Source: G963667675 sp964291545
GTDB lineage: Bacteria > Chloroflexota > Dehalococcoidia > Lucifugimonadales > UBA3495
Reading direction: 5' to 3'
Length of the DNA: 64,000 nt
Assembly: GCA_964291545.2 (NCBI GenBank)
Contig: OZ219860.1
Coordinates: forward strand, 434,001-498,000
Position numbers and translations under genes: made by a program. The notes beneath the pieces are model-generated. The model made no database searches. It was not told where the DNA came from and was given only the letters and a program-made list of their open reading frames with translations. Positions 42,808 through 50,599 of the stretch are shown here, one piece after another. Within the stretch, counting starts at the first letter, position 1. Each line of letters begins with the position of its first letter.

Positions 42808-43175
42808 TAGAAGGCTTCGTGAACGCCAATCTAGAGGCTGTCGTAACCCTGCCTCTGCGAGGCCCGGCGGGAGAGACGCGGGAAGTCGACGCCGTGATTG
42901 ATACCGGCTTCAACGGCTACCTGACCTTGCCGGCGACGCTGGCGGCGGCCTTGGGACTGTCTGCCGTGGGCGATGGCGAGGCAGTTCTAGCCGACGGCAG
43001 AGAGGCTACATTTGACGTATACGGCGTTACAGTATTGTGGGACGACCAATTGCGGCAAGTCGAAACCGGGGCCGTCGGAGTGGACCCTCTTGTTGGCATG
43101 GCTCTGCTACAGAGCCACAACCTGAACATCGACGTTGAGGACGGCGGGCGCGTCGTCATCCAGGCCAAAGAGTAG
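42804..43175 (+). CDS. Clan AA (retropepsin-like) aspartic protease
   Basis: A 123-residue single-domain aspartic protease fold. The catalytic motif is AVIDTGFNGYLTLP (Asp-Thr-Gly near residue 33), with the hydrophobic-hydrophobic-Gly motif in VDPLVGMALLQSHNL toward the end. Single-domain proteins of this kind must dimerise to form an active site. It begins with GTG overlapping the upstream gene by four bases. Substrate unknown. Confidence 0.85.
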   Translation: MIEGFVNANLEAVVTLPLRGPAGETREVDAVIDTGFNGYLTLPATLAAALGLSAVGDGEAVLADGREATFDVYGVTVLWDDQLRQVETGAVGVDPLVGMALLQSHNLNIDVEDGGRVVIQAKE

Positions 43176-43263
43176 CCGGTCTCCCGACCGGTTCAATTTG
43201 CTTTCCGGGTTTGGCGTACCCACGGCTGCCCAGGGTATAACCCGAAAGCTAGCGGCACGACCT

Positions 43264-43503
43264 TCACTCCTCATCCAACCGAACAAACAGACGTCCGTCG
43301 CTGACGGTCACCGGGAACGAGTGCATGCGGGCGTGTGGACCGTTGATGCACTCGCCCTGGGTGTGCTCGAAACGCCATCCGTGGTCGGGGCACATGAACA
43401 CCGAGCCCTCGTTGGAAACCGGGCCGCCGGCATGAGGGCATACCGTCGACAGCAGCAAATATCCCTTCCGCCCCCACACCAGGTAGAACGTTTCACCTTC
43501 CAC
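43264..43503 (-). CDS. Rieske-type [2Fe-2S] mini-protein, possibly truncated
   Basis: A 79-residue domain with both Rieske boxes: CPHAGGP near residue 22 and CPDHGWRF near residue 38, supplying two Cys and two His to the cluster. The only standard start is a GTG at 43503, but the frame stays open upstream for about 40 codons (LPAPVTVEGE is typical of a Rieske N terminus) until a TAG near 43610, with no ATG. Either translation begins at the GTG or the gene has lost its beginning. It could be a ferredoxin-like electron carrier. Confidence 0.65.
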   Translation of the reverse strand: MEGETFYLVWGRKGYLLLSTVCPHAGGPVSNEGSVFMCPDHGWRFEHTQGECINGPHARMHSFPVTVSDGRLFVRLDEE

Positions 43504-43690
43504 GGTGACAGGGGCGGGCAGCTTGCTGAATGAGGACTCAAAGCCCAGGTCTATCTCGGTCGGTTCCAGAACAGTCCTTTGCCGCGGGGCAGTTTCGTCC
43601 TACTAGGGCCGCCTGTGGGTTCAATCTTGACGCGACTTACGTTTTGCTGGAGTATAGGGCCGCGACGGATGCAATGAAAGCTCGGAGGCT

Positions 43691-43921
43691 GTGACGGTGG
43701 ACCTTACCAGGGATGAAATACGGGCCATGGGCCATGCAGTCGGCTTGGAGATACAAGAGCCTGACCTGACCGAGGTCATGCACAGCCTTAACGCCTTGCT
43801 GGAAGCCTTGGACGGAATAAACCCGCCAGAGTTGGAGGGCGTGGAGCCCTTGCCCATCCTGATTCCTCCAAGCCACCCCGGCTACCCGTTGCTTCAGGAG
43901 CGGCGTCGGGCAGTCCACTGA
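43691..43921 (+). CDS. GatC/AtzG-like small subunit, orphan
   Basis: A 76-residue protein starting with GTG at 43691 after GGAGG. The pattern LTRDEIRAMGHAVGLEIQE ... LNALLEALDGINPPELEGVE and EPLP follows the GatC-type helical proteins that stabilise amidase partners such as GatA or AtzE. No amidase gene lies next to it; etfA is on the other strand just downstream. Either its partner is elsewhere or it is left over from a lost amidase operon. Confidence 0.65.
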   Translation: MTVDLTRDEIRAMGHAVGLEIQEPDLTEVMHSLNALLEALDGINPPELEGVEPLPILIPPSHPGYPLLQERRRAVH

Positions 43922-43931
43922 GGCCTTGGAG

Positions 43932-44930
43932 CTACGCCTGGGTCAGTTCCAGCACCGCCTCGCGGAAGGCCGGCACCACCTGCTGCCAGTCTCCCACCAC
44001 GCCGTAGCGGGCCTCCTTGAAGATATTGGCCTCGGCGTCCTTGTTGATGGCCACTATCACCTTGGCCCCCGAGCATCCGGCCATGTGCTGGCTCGCCCCG
44101 GAAATCGCCACGGTGATGTACAGGTCGGGGGTGATTGACTTTCCCGTCAACCCCACTTGATAGGCGATGGGAATCCACCCCGAGTCCACGGCCGCCCGGG
44201 ACGCCCCCAGCGCGCCGCCCAATAGCTTGGCCAGTTCCCCAAGGTCCTCGAAGGGCTCGGGCCCGCCAAGCCCCCTGCCGCCGGAGACCACCACCCTGGC
44301 GTCCTCCAGCTTGACCCCCGTCGACTCTTCCTCCACCCGCTCCATGATGCGGTTCTTGGCCTGCGAGGCGTCCAAGTCCACCGGAAAGGACACGACCTCG
44401 CCCTGCCGGGACGTGTCCGGTTCCCTGGGTTCGTACACCTTGGGCCTAACCGCCGCTATCTGCGGAGTGTACTCGCAGCCGACTACCGCCACTGCGTTGC
44501 CGCCGTAAACCGGCCTGTTGGCCAACAGCCGTTTTGAGTTGGGGTCTACCGAGACTTCCAGGCAGTCCTGGGCCAGTCCCACGCCCAGCCGAAACGCCAG
44601 ACGCGGGGCAAGTTCTCGGCCCTCTTCCGTCCGTCCTATGAGCACTACGTTGGGCGAGGTTTCCTTGCACAGGGCCTCGATAGCGGCCAAGTACAAGTCA
44701 GCTTGGTAATCTGCCAGCAACGGGCTGGTTACCGCGTACACCCGGTCGGCGCCGCCATGAATGGCCTGCTGGGCCGCCTTCTCCACGCTTTGCCCCAACA
44801 CCCCCACGGCCAATTCCTCGCCCAGGGCATCGGACACGCCGCGCCCCGCCTCCAGCAATTCCTGGGCCGTCGAACTGAGGTCTTCTCCCGCCGTTTGGGC
44901 TACTACCAGCACGCCCTTAGCATCCGCCAT
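43932..44930 (-). CDS. etfA: Electron transfer flavoprotein subunit alpha
   Basis: A 332-residue ETF alpha subunit. The C-terminal FAD-binding domain shows the full signature: VVSGGRGLGGPEPFEDLGEL (about residues 210-230), YQVGLTGKSITPDLYITVAI, and GASQHMAGCSGAKVIVAINK. It accepts electrons from acyl-CoA or other dehydrogenases together with EtfB, encoded 63 bases upstream. No partner dehydrogenase is nearby. No extra ferredoxin domain is present. Confidence 0.95.
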   Translation of the reverse strand: MADAKGVLVVAQTAGEDLSSTAQELLEAGRGVSDALGEELAVGVLGQSVEKAAQQAIHGGADRVYAVTSPLLADYQADLYLAAIEALCKETSPNVVLIGRTEEGRELAPRLAFRLGVGLAQDCLEVSVDPNSKRLLANRPVYGGNAVAVVGCEYTPQIAAVRPKVYEPREPDTSRQGEVVSFPVDLDASQAKNRIMERVEEESTGVKLEDARVVVSGGRGLGGPEPFEDLGELAKLLGGALGASRAAVDSGWIPIAYQVGLTGKSITPDLYITVAISGASQHMAGCSGAKVIVAINKDAEANIFKEARYGVVGDWQQVVPAFREAVLELTQA

Positions 44931-44993
44931 CTGCTTTCCTCCGGAGAGTTGGGGTTGCAGCCCCTTCGGCCCGCAATCTCCCCCGATTGCGCC

Positions 44994-45794
44994 TTAAATA
45001 AGTTTGGCTTCCCTGAGCTTGAACGCCAGTTGACGGCCCGCGTCAGCAGCGTCGTCGCCCTCGATTATTTCGCATTCCTGGTCTCTCTGGGGTATGAACA
45101 ACTCCCGCAGCGATACCCGCGGCTGCAACTCATCCAGGTCCAGTCCCAAGTCCGCCGCCGTCCATATCGTCGGGTTCTTCCTTGTGGCCGCCATAATGCC
45201 CCGCAGCGTCGGGTACCGGGGTTGCCCCAGTTCGTTGCTTACGGTTACCAGCGCCGGCAGCGGGGCCTCGTTCACCGTGTACCCGCTTGGAGTGGTGCAT
45301 TCGGCTACGACTGCTCCGTCCCTGGCCTCCACCTTTCGGCAGAGGGCAATGCATGAGACCCCCAGTATTTCAGCCACGCCCAATGGAACTTGCGCGTTGT
45401 CCCAGTCCGAGGCCTGCCGCCCGCAGATGATCAGGTCGAAGCCCTCCAGCTTTCGGACCGCGGCCGCCAGGACCTGGGCCGTGAAGAAACTGTCTATCGT
45501 GTTCTGAAAGGCGTCGTCCTGCAGCAGGACTAGCTCGTCCGCTCCCATGGACAGCGGCTTCTTCATAACGTCCATGGCGAAGGACGTGCCGCTGGAAATA
45601 ACGGTGATCGCCGCTTCCTGGGAGTCCTTGATTAAAAGGGCGGCCTCCACGGCGTTTTCGTCGAACCCGTTCACCACGGGAGCTATGCTGGGAGGCGTGA
45701 CCACTTTCTTCGCGCCGGAATCCACCTGGAAAGCGGTCGCAGGCATTTCCGGGTCAATCACCTGTTTAGCCAGGACCGCAATTTTCAATGGCAT
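44994..45794 (-). CDS. etfB: Electron transfer flavoprotein subunit beta
   Basis: A 266-residue ETF beta subunit beginning MPLKIAVLAKQVIDPE. The ATG at 45794 is chosen because AGGAGA lies nine bases upstream; the frame also contains a TTG two codons earlier. Family marks are NGFDENAVEAALLIKD near residue 44, FDLIICGRQASDWDNAQV near 120, and the VSNELGQPRYPTLRGIMAA block near 185. It forms a heterodimer with EtfA and binds AMP. Confidence 0.95.
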   Translation of the reverse strand: MPLKIAVLAKQVIDPEMPATAFQVDSGAKKVVTPPSIAPVVNGFDENAVEAALLIKDSQEAAITVISSGTSFAMDVMKKPLSMGADELVLLQDDAFQNTIDSFFTAQVLAAAVRKLEGFDLIICGRQASDWDNAQVPLGVAEILGVSCIALCRKVEARDGAVVAECTTPSGYTVNEAPLPALVTVSNELGQPRYPTLRGIMAATRKNPTIWTAADLGLDLDELQPRVSLRELFIPQRDQECEIIEGDDAADAGRQLAFKLREAKLI

Positions 45795-45827
45795 CGCCAA
45801 TTCTCCTCGCCCGCATTCCGTATGTGA

Positions 45828-45857
45828 AACATATCACTAAGGGCAGTCGAGTGTCAA
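45828..45857 (-). promoter_or_regulatory. Promoter of the etfB-etfA operon
   Basis: On the minus strand TTGACA (45857-45852), an 18-base spacer, and TATGTT (45833-45828). Transcription would start about 25 bases before the etfB ATG. Confidence 0.65.
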
Positions 45858-45998
45858 TTGAACGGGCCGCCCTGCGCCTACTCCAGCCAACGCTTGCCGG
45901 TACTAGACCGACTTCCCTCGCTGAACGTCAACCGATGTTTCGTCTATGGTCTTCAGAGGCCCATTCGCACCTATCCGGGCTATGAATATCCTACTGGG

Positions 45999-46007
45999 TG
46001 ATATAAT
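45999..46007 (+). promoter_or_regulatory. Extended -10 promoter of htpX
   Basis: TGA followed by the consensus TATAAT at 46002-46007, matching the extended -10 form TGnTATAAT. The -35 region (CTATGA) is poor. The leader to the ATG at 46091 is about 75 bases. Confidence 0.5.
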
Positions 46008-46090
46008 CGATTGTACAATAGATTAGTTAACCACGGCCCATCTAGCCCAAGGGACGCCGGGCGAAACCCAGGCGTGGAGTCTAGAAGAAC

Positions 46091-46942
46091 ATGAACACCC
46101 TCAAGACCTTTTTCCTGTTGATGGCCCTGAGCGCCATTCTGCTCGCTGTTGGGGGGGCAGTCGGCGGCACCACTGGCATCATCATTGCGCTGGTATTCGC
46201 TCTGGCCCTCAACTTCTTCGCCTACTGGTCCAGCGATAAAATCGCCTTGAAAATGGCCCACGCTCACCCGGTTACCGAGCAGGAGGACCCCGAACTCTAC
46301 AGCATCGTTTCGGAGCAGGCCACGCGGGCTGGCCTCCCCATGCCCAAGGTATATGAAATCCAGTCCGATTCCCCCAACGCCTTTGCCACCGGCCGCAATC
46401 CCCAGCACGCCACCGTGGCCGTCACTACCGGCATCCGGCGTATCCTCAACCGCCGGGAGTTGGGCGGTGTGTTGGCCCATGAAATGGCCCACGTGGGCAA
46501 CCGGGACACCTTGATAATGGCCGTGGTTGCCACCATCGCCGGCGCCATATCCATGCTGGCCTTCATGGCCCAAATGTCCGCCATCTTCGGAGGCTTTGGC
46601 GGCGGCCGCGACCGCGGCGGCGCCAGCATGATCGGCCTGCTGGTCGTCGCCATCGTCATGCCCCTTGCCGCTGCCCTGGTGCGCGCGGCTATTTCACGCA
46701 CCCGGGAGTTTCAAGCCGACGCAACCGGAGCCCATACCTCCGGAGACCCACTTGCCCTGGCCAGCGCCTTGCAAAAGCTTGAAATGGGCGCTCAAGCCCG
46801 TCCCATGAAGGTTTCGGAGGGCGCATCCCATCTTTTCATCGTCAACCCCCTCAGGGGCCAGTCCATGTCTAATCTCTTCTCCACCCACCCGCCCATACAG
46901 GAACGGGTGCGGCGACTCAGGGACACCCGCCCCAACTTCTAG
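46091..46942 (+). CDS. htpX: Membrane zinc metalloprotease HtpX
   Basis: A 283-residue M48 peptidase of the inner membrane. Two N-terminal membrane segments (residues 5-22 and 24-45) precede the catalytic HEMAH motif at residues 130-134; two more hydrophobic segments lie at about 140-160 and 178-200. The third zinc ligand is expected in SRTREFQADATGA. HtpX degrades misfolded membrane proteins together with FtsH in other bacteria. The gene stands alone. Confidence 0.93.
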   Translation: MNTLKTFFLLMALSAILLAVGGAVGGTTGIIIALVFALALNFFAYWSSDKIALKMAHAHPVTEQEDPELYSIVSEQATRAGLPMPKVYEIQSDSPNAFATGRNPQHATVAVTTGIRRILNRRELGGVLAHEMAHVGNRDTLIMAVVATIAGAISMLAFMAQMSAIFGGFGGGRDRGGASMIGLLVVAIVMPLAAALVRAAISRTREFQADATGAHTSGDPLALASALQKLEMGAQARPMKVSEGASHLFIVNPLRGQSMSNLFSTHPPIQERVRRLRDTRPNF

Positions 46943-47083
46943 CTCCTTTCTCTCCCACTCCAACCGGCGGGGCCGGCCTTGGCTGCCTCTGTTATCGACC
47001 AAGCAGGCGATGGGGCAGGCTTTGCCCCCGGCCTGGCGCAACCCTGTATGGTAAGCCCCCACCCCTCATTCGATTCCTTGCGC

Positions 47084-47089
47084 TATAAT
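47084..47089 (+). promoter_or_regulatory. -10 element very close to the 47104 start
   Basis: A consensus TATAAT at 47084-47089 lies 14 bases ahead of the ATG at 47104. Transcription would start within about eight bases of the start codon, leaving no room for a ribosome site. The -35 region is weak. Confidence 0.45.
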
Positions 47090-47103
47090 GGCCCGGCAAC
47101 CGT

Positions 47104-48468
47104 ATGCTGTTCCTCTGGATAGTCCTCAGACCGCTGCTGACCCTCGTCCTGTGGGCGTTGTTCTTCGTGGCGTTTCTATGGTGGGCCCTCCAGGACAACG
47201 TAGCAGACAAGCTTCTCACCGCCGAGTTCTACACCGACACCATCTCCCAACAAGACGCCTACAACCGTATCTACGACGAGGTCCTGTTGGACCAGGAGTT
47301 GGAGGACACTACCCAGGACCTGCTGGGCGGCGTTCAGGTCGTCAGCCAACAAGAGGTCGCTGATCTCCTGCGGGACATACTCCCTCCGGACTATCTCCAA
47401 GCCCAGACTGAGGGTTCCATCCAGCGCACCGTCGCCTATTTCAACGGCGACAGGGAAGAGCTTGACCTCTACATTGACCTGGGCCCTCCGTTGGACAACG
47501 TCGAGCCCGTCATATTCGGGTATATCGACGAAAGAATCGATGGATTGGAAGAGCGGGATCTGGGCGCGTTGGAGTGCACTGAACAACAGGCCACCGACGT
47601 GGCCGAAGTTTACCTAGACCGTTGGCAGCGGCTTGCCGAGGGAGAAGCGCCCTCGAGCATACCCTCCCTGGCATCATTCCAGCCTGATTGCCGGCTTACC
47701 ATATTTAATTTCGCTTTCGACGACCTGCTGTCCCAGGAGGGATTGGACAATCGGGCAAGGCGAGGACTGCGTGACGCTCGCGACGACCTGCAGGGACAGT
47801 TTGTAGCCGGGGATGCCAAGGGGGTCTTGAAATCCGCCGCCCGCCCCTTGGTAGCCCCGTTAGTAGACGATGCCGTCGGGGATATCCGCGAAGAACTGGA
47901 TGCTCAGGACCGGTTCGACCTGGTCCACAGCATCGCCGACTGGAACGACGACGTCGATGAGCCGGAACTTCGGTCCAATATAGACTCGGTGCGGGACGTG
48001 GTATCGGAGAATCGGCAATATGCTAAGCTGATTGGATTGGGAGTGTTGGTCCTCACGTCCGTTCTCATGCTGGCCCTTCACTTCCCCGACATCAAGATAG
48101 GCCTCCGCTTTCTGGGACTGACCCTGTTTTCCACCGGCCTTTTCTTCTTCATAGCCGGCAGAGTGGCGGAGTCTCAGATCTCAGTCCGGGTGCAGGACCT
48201 TGTTGACCGGAGCTCAGACCAGTTGACCGACCTGCCGGCGTCGGCCACCCAACTCGGAGAAGACCTCCTGGTCTCCTTCGGACAGCAACTGGTGACAGGC
48301 GTCGACGTGCCGGCCCTGATCGTGCTGATCGTCGGCGTCTTGGCGTTTGTAGGTTCCTTCTTCCTCGACCAACTCTGGTCGGCTGTGAGCTCCCTTTGGG
48401 CCAAGCCGGAGGATGACCACAATCCTCCGGGGTCTGACTTCCTGGACAGCGGCGAGCCTCAACCTTAG
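47104..48468 (+). CDS. Large membrane protein of unknown function
   Basis: A 454-residue protein with an N-terminal membrane segment (about residues 6-28), a long extracytoplasmic acidic region of about 275 residues rich in Asp, Glu and Leu, and three more membrane segments (about 313-330, 337-355 and 397-418). The tail is short and acidic (EDDHNPPGSDF). I do not recognise the family. The layout, a large soluble part between membrane anchors, suggests a sensor or envelope scaffold. The start may be nearly leaderless. Confidence 0.75.
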   Translation: MLFLWIVLRPLLTLVLWALFFVAFLWWALQDNVADKLLTAEFYTDTISQQDAYNRIYDEVLLDQELEDTTQDLLGGVQVVSQQEVADLLRDILPPDYLQAQTEGSIQRTVAYFNGDREELDLYIDLGPPLDNVEPVIFGYIDERIDGLEERDLGALECTEQQATDVAEVYLDRWQRLAEGEAPSSIPSLASFQPDCRLTIFNFAFDDLLSQEGLDNRARRGLRDARDDLQGQFVAGDAKGVLKSAARPLVAPLVDDAVGDIREELDAQDRFDLVHSIADWNDDVDEPELRSNIDSVRDVVSENRQYAKLIGLGVLVLTSVLMLALHFPDIKIGLRFLGLTLFSTGLFFFIAGRVAESQISVRVQDLVDRSSDQLTDLPASATQLGEDLLVSFGQQLVTGVDVPALIVLIVGVLAFVGSFFLDQLWSAVSSLWAKPEDDHNPPGSDFLDSGEPQP

Positions 48469-48498
48469 TCTTCCATCCAGCCCAATCGCCCGCCCGGG

Positions 48499-49443
48499 CT
48501 ATAGCTGCGCTCCCACAAACTGGGGGTATCCCCTCAGGAATTCCGCTGCCAACACTGCCCTGCGGCCCTCAAGTTGCAGCGACTTCAAGCCCAATATTCC
48601 CTCACCAGTGCCCACTCCTACCGGTGCCTCGCCCGCACCCAGCCCCACCACCGCTCCCGGCGCCGCATCCCCCGGCAGCGGCTGTACTTCCAGGAGCTTT
48701 AGCGTCTTTCTGTCCCATTGGGTGTACAGTCCCGGCCACGGGTTGAACGCCCGGCAACGCCGCTCCAAGTCCCGCGCCGGTGTTTCCCAGTCCGCCTCTC
48801 CGTCTCCTCGTTCCAAGCGGCGGGTTACGGTCGCCAGCGTACCGTCCTGCGCCTTGGCTGTAATTTCCCCTGCCGCCCAGGGGCCTAAAGCGCTCAGGAG
48901 CAATTCCGCCCCGGACTTAAACAACGCTGCGGTCAGGCCTCCGGCCGTTTCCTTGCCCGAAAGGAGGTATTCCAACTGGGCGACAATGGCCCCCGTGTCC
49001 ATTCCCTCGTCCAGCAGCATTAGGGACACTCCCGTCACCGCTGCGCCGTCCAGGATCGCCGTCGCGACCGGAGATGCTCCCCGGTATTTGGGCAGTAGCG
49101 AGGGATGCAGGTTCAAGCATCCCAGGGGCGGCGTGTTCAGCACCGCCGGCGGCAGAAGTTGGCCGTAGGCGGCGACCACGATTACGTCGGGCTCGAGCCC
49201 CGCCAACTTTTCCTGCTCCGCCGCGGCTCGCAAGCTCTCCGGCTGGAACACCGGTAGGGCCAGCTCCAGGGCGCAGCTTTTCACTGCCGGCATTTCCACC
49301 GCCCGGCCCCTCCCTTTAGGGCGGTCCGGCCTGGTATACACCGCCGCGACTTGCGCTTCATCGGACGCGGCAAGGGCCTGCAGCACGGGGACCGCAAATG
49401 CAGGCGTTCCCATAAATGCAACCCTTGGTTTGCTCTTGACCAT
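48499..49443 (-). CDS. fmt: Methionyl-tRNA formyltransferase
   Basis: A 314-residue enzyme that formylates initiator Met-tRNA using 10-formyltetrahydrofolate. The start RVAFMGTPAFAVPVLQAL is typical. Catalytic Asn and His lie in NLHPSLLPKYRGASP (about residues 130-144) and the Asp in LLDEGMDTGAIV. The C-terminal tRNA-binding domain follows from about residue 205, with RAFNPWPGLYTQW. It is divergent from rpsP and its neighbours and no def gene is beside it. Confidence 0.95.
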   Translation of the reverse strand: MVKSKPRVAFMGTPAFAVPVLQALAASDEAQVAAVYTRPDRPKGRGRAVEMPAVKSCALELALPVFQPESLRAAAEQEKLAGLEPDVIVVAAYGQLLPPAVLNTPPLGCLNLHPSLLPKYRGASPVATAILDGAAVTGVSLMLLDEGMDTGAIVAQLEYLLSGKETAGGLTAALFKSGAELLLSALGPWAAGEITAKAQDGTLATVTRRLERGDGEADWETPARDLERRCRAFNPWPGLYTQWDRKTLKLLEVQPLPGDAAPGAVVGLGAGEAPVGVGTGEGILGLKSLQLEGRRAVLAAEFLRGYPQFVGAQL

Positions 49444-49482
49444 TCTGGTCTCTCAACGCCTCGCCGCCAGCCCCAATTTACC

Positions 49483-49512
49483 TTGACACTCGCGATTCGC
49501 CATTGCTAGAAT
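49483..49512 (+). promoter_or_regulatory. Strong promoter upstream of the hairpin RNA
   Basis: A consensus TTGACA at 49483-49488, 18-base spacer, TAGAAT at 49507-49512. It lies about 375 bases before rpsP, which has its own promoter, so it may drive a separate transcript starting near 49519. Confidence 0.7.
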
Positions 49513-49596
49513 GGGGCTACCGTCCAACCGGAGTTAGAATCAACGAGGTTCAGGCCGAGTGGGTTCGAATCTGGCGGGAGCGAGGCGGAATTTAAG

Positions 49597-49684
49597 AAGG
49601 AGGTGATCGCGAATGGAAGATAGTTTAACACCCAGGGGCGATGGTAGGCATCTGTCTGGACACGACGAGGTGATCGTCTCCTAG
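49597..49684 (+). CDS. 23-codon open frame with maximal Shine-Dalgarno
   Basis: AAGGAGGTGATC at 49597-49608 is complementary to the entire anti-Shine-Dalgarno tail of 16S rRNA (GATCACCTCCTT). An ATG at 49613 opens a 23-codon frame (MEDSLTPRGDGRH...) that stops at 49684. The frame overlaps the left arm of a long hairpin (49634-49744). It may be a leader peptide, or the match may serve ribosome binding of an RNA. No peptide family is recognised. The coding part proper is 49613-49684. Confidence 0.35.
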
Positions 49685-49744
49685 TTGTCCCTTACATACG
49701 AGAACCCGTTCGTCGGGCCCAGACCAATGTCTACCATCGCCCCT
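49634..49744 (+). ncRNA. Candidate structured RNA (long hairpin)
   Basis: Nested complementary segments form a rod of about 111 bases: AGGGGCGATGGTAG (49634-49647) with CTACCATCGCCCCT (49731-49744), 14 perfect pairs; GTCTGG (49654-49659) with CCAGAC (49719-49724); CGACGA (49663-49668) with TCGTCG (49710-49715); and TCTC (49677-49680) with GAGA (49700-49703). The apical part contains a second anti-16S match, GAGGTGATC (49667-49675). It lacks the conserved apical loop of SRP RNA. Not a typical terminator, since no T run follows. Confidence 0.4.
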
Positions 49745-49818
49745 AGACCCGAGTGTCAAAGGGCGCTCCAATCGGCAGAGTGGCTGGGCCCGATGCTTTT
49801 GTTCGGGATCGATTTCAA

Positions 49819-49848
49819 TTGACATCTGCGTCCCGCCCGGCTTAAAAT
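49819..49848 (+). promoter_or_regulatory. Promoter of the rpsP operon
   Basis: A consensus TTGACA at 49819-49824, 18-base spacer, TAAAAT at 49843-49848. Transcription would start about 35 bases before the rpsP ATG. Confidence 0.75.
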
Positions 49849-49889
49849 CCCTCATACTCACACTCGGCGCAGTGCGCCCCGGAGATTAG

Positions 49890-50324
49890 ATGCTGCGAAT
49901 TCGACTCAGAAGGGTCGGCAAGAAGAGAAGGCCTTCCTACAGGATCGTCGTCGCCGAAGCCCGTTCCCCAAGGGACGGCGCTTACCTGGAATGGATTGGC
50001 AACTACGACCCCATGGCCGACCCCCCCATCACTTCCCTCAAAGTTGACCGAGCCGTCCAGTGGTTGAGCCAGGGCGCTCAACCCTCAGATGCCGTAAGGC
50101 GCATCCTCGACAAGAACGGAATCGGCCGGAACGGCTCCGTCATCGAAGTTGCCGCCGCCCCGCCCGTTGAAGACACCCCGGCCGCTGAGGCCGAAGATGC
50201 ACCGTCCGCCCAGGCCGCCGGCGACGATACGGCGCCGGTGGAGGCTGAGCCGGAGGCCGATGCCCCAGCTTCCGACGACGAAGTCCCCTCAGATGGGTCT
50301 TCAGATGAGGATTCCGCCGCATGA
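49890..50324 (+). CDS. rpsP: 30S ribosomal protein S16 with acidic tail
   Basis: A 144-residue protein. Residues 1-80 are a standard S16: MLRIRLRRVGKKRRPSYRIV, then SPRDGAYLEWIGNYDPMADP and AVQWLSQGAQPSDAVRRIL. Residues 86-144 form an extra tail made almost only of Ala, Glu, Asp, Pro and Ser, about 60 residues beyond the usual length. It heads the rpsP-khpA-rimM run; its stop overlaps the khpA start by four bases (ATGA). Confidence 0.96.
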   Translation: MLRIRLRRVGKKRRPSYRIVVAEARSPRDGAYLEWIGNYDPMADPPITSLKVDRAVQWLSQGAQPSDAVRRILDKNGIGRNGSVIEVAAAPPVEDTPAAEAEDAPSAQAAGDDTAPVEAEPEADAPASDDEVPSDGSSDEDSAA

Positions 50325-50548
50325 AAGAGCTTATCGAATACATCGCCCGCTCCCTGGCCAGCGATCCCGACGCGGTCAAAGTCACTGAAGCTGAGGAAGA
50401 CGGCCGCATCGTATTCCGCTTGGAAGTAGCCCCCGAGGACAAAGGCAAGGTAATCGGCCGCCAGGGGCGGGTGGCCCAGGCCATGAGAGTGCTCCTCAGG
50501 GTTGCCGCAGTAAAGCACGGCGCCCACGCCGTTCTGGAGATCGTTTAA
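50321..50548 (+). CDS. khpA: KH-domain RNA-binding protein KhpA
   Basis: A 75-residue single KH domain. The RNA-contact loop is IGRQGRVAQAMRVLLR, with GxxG as GRQG at about residues 47-50. KhpA binds RNA, often with KhpB/Jag, and is linked to cell elongation and RNA regulation in other bacteria. The position between rpsP and rimM is widely conserved. It is translationally coupled to rpsP. Confidence 0.93.
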   Translation: MKELIEYIARSLASDPDAVKVTEAEEDGRIVFRLEVAPEDKGKVIGRQGRVAQAMRVLLRVAAVKHGAHAVLEIV

Positions 50549-50599
50549 CTCCTCTGCTCCGCCGCCCGTTCCAACCAAGTGCGCTGGCGGTAACTCCAG

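Noticed and set aside
49555..49580. GGGTTCGAATCTGG looks like a tRNA T-arm
   Set aside because: The T-stem does not pair and no acceptor, D or anticodon arms can be found upstream.
49634..49744. Hairpin as bacterial SRP (4.5S) RNA
   Set aside because: The conserved apical GGTCAGG / GGAAGGAAGCAGCC loop is missing.
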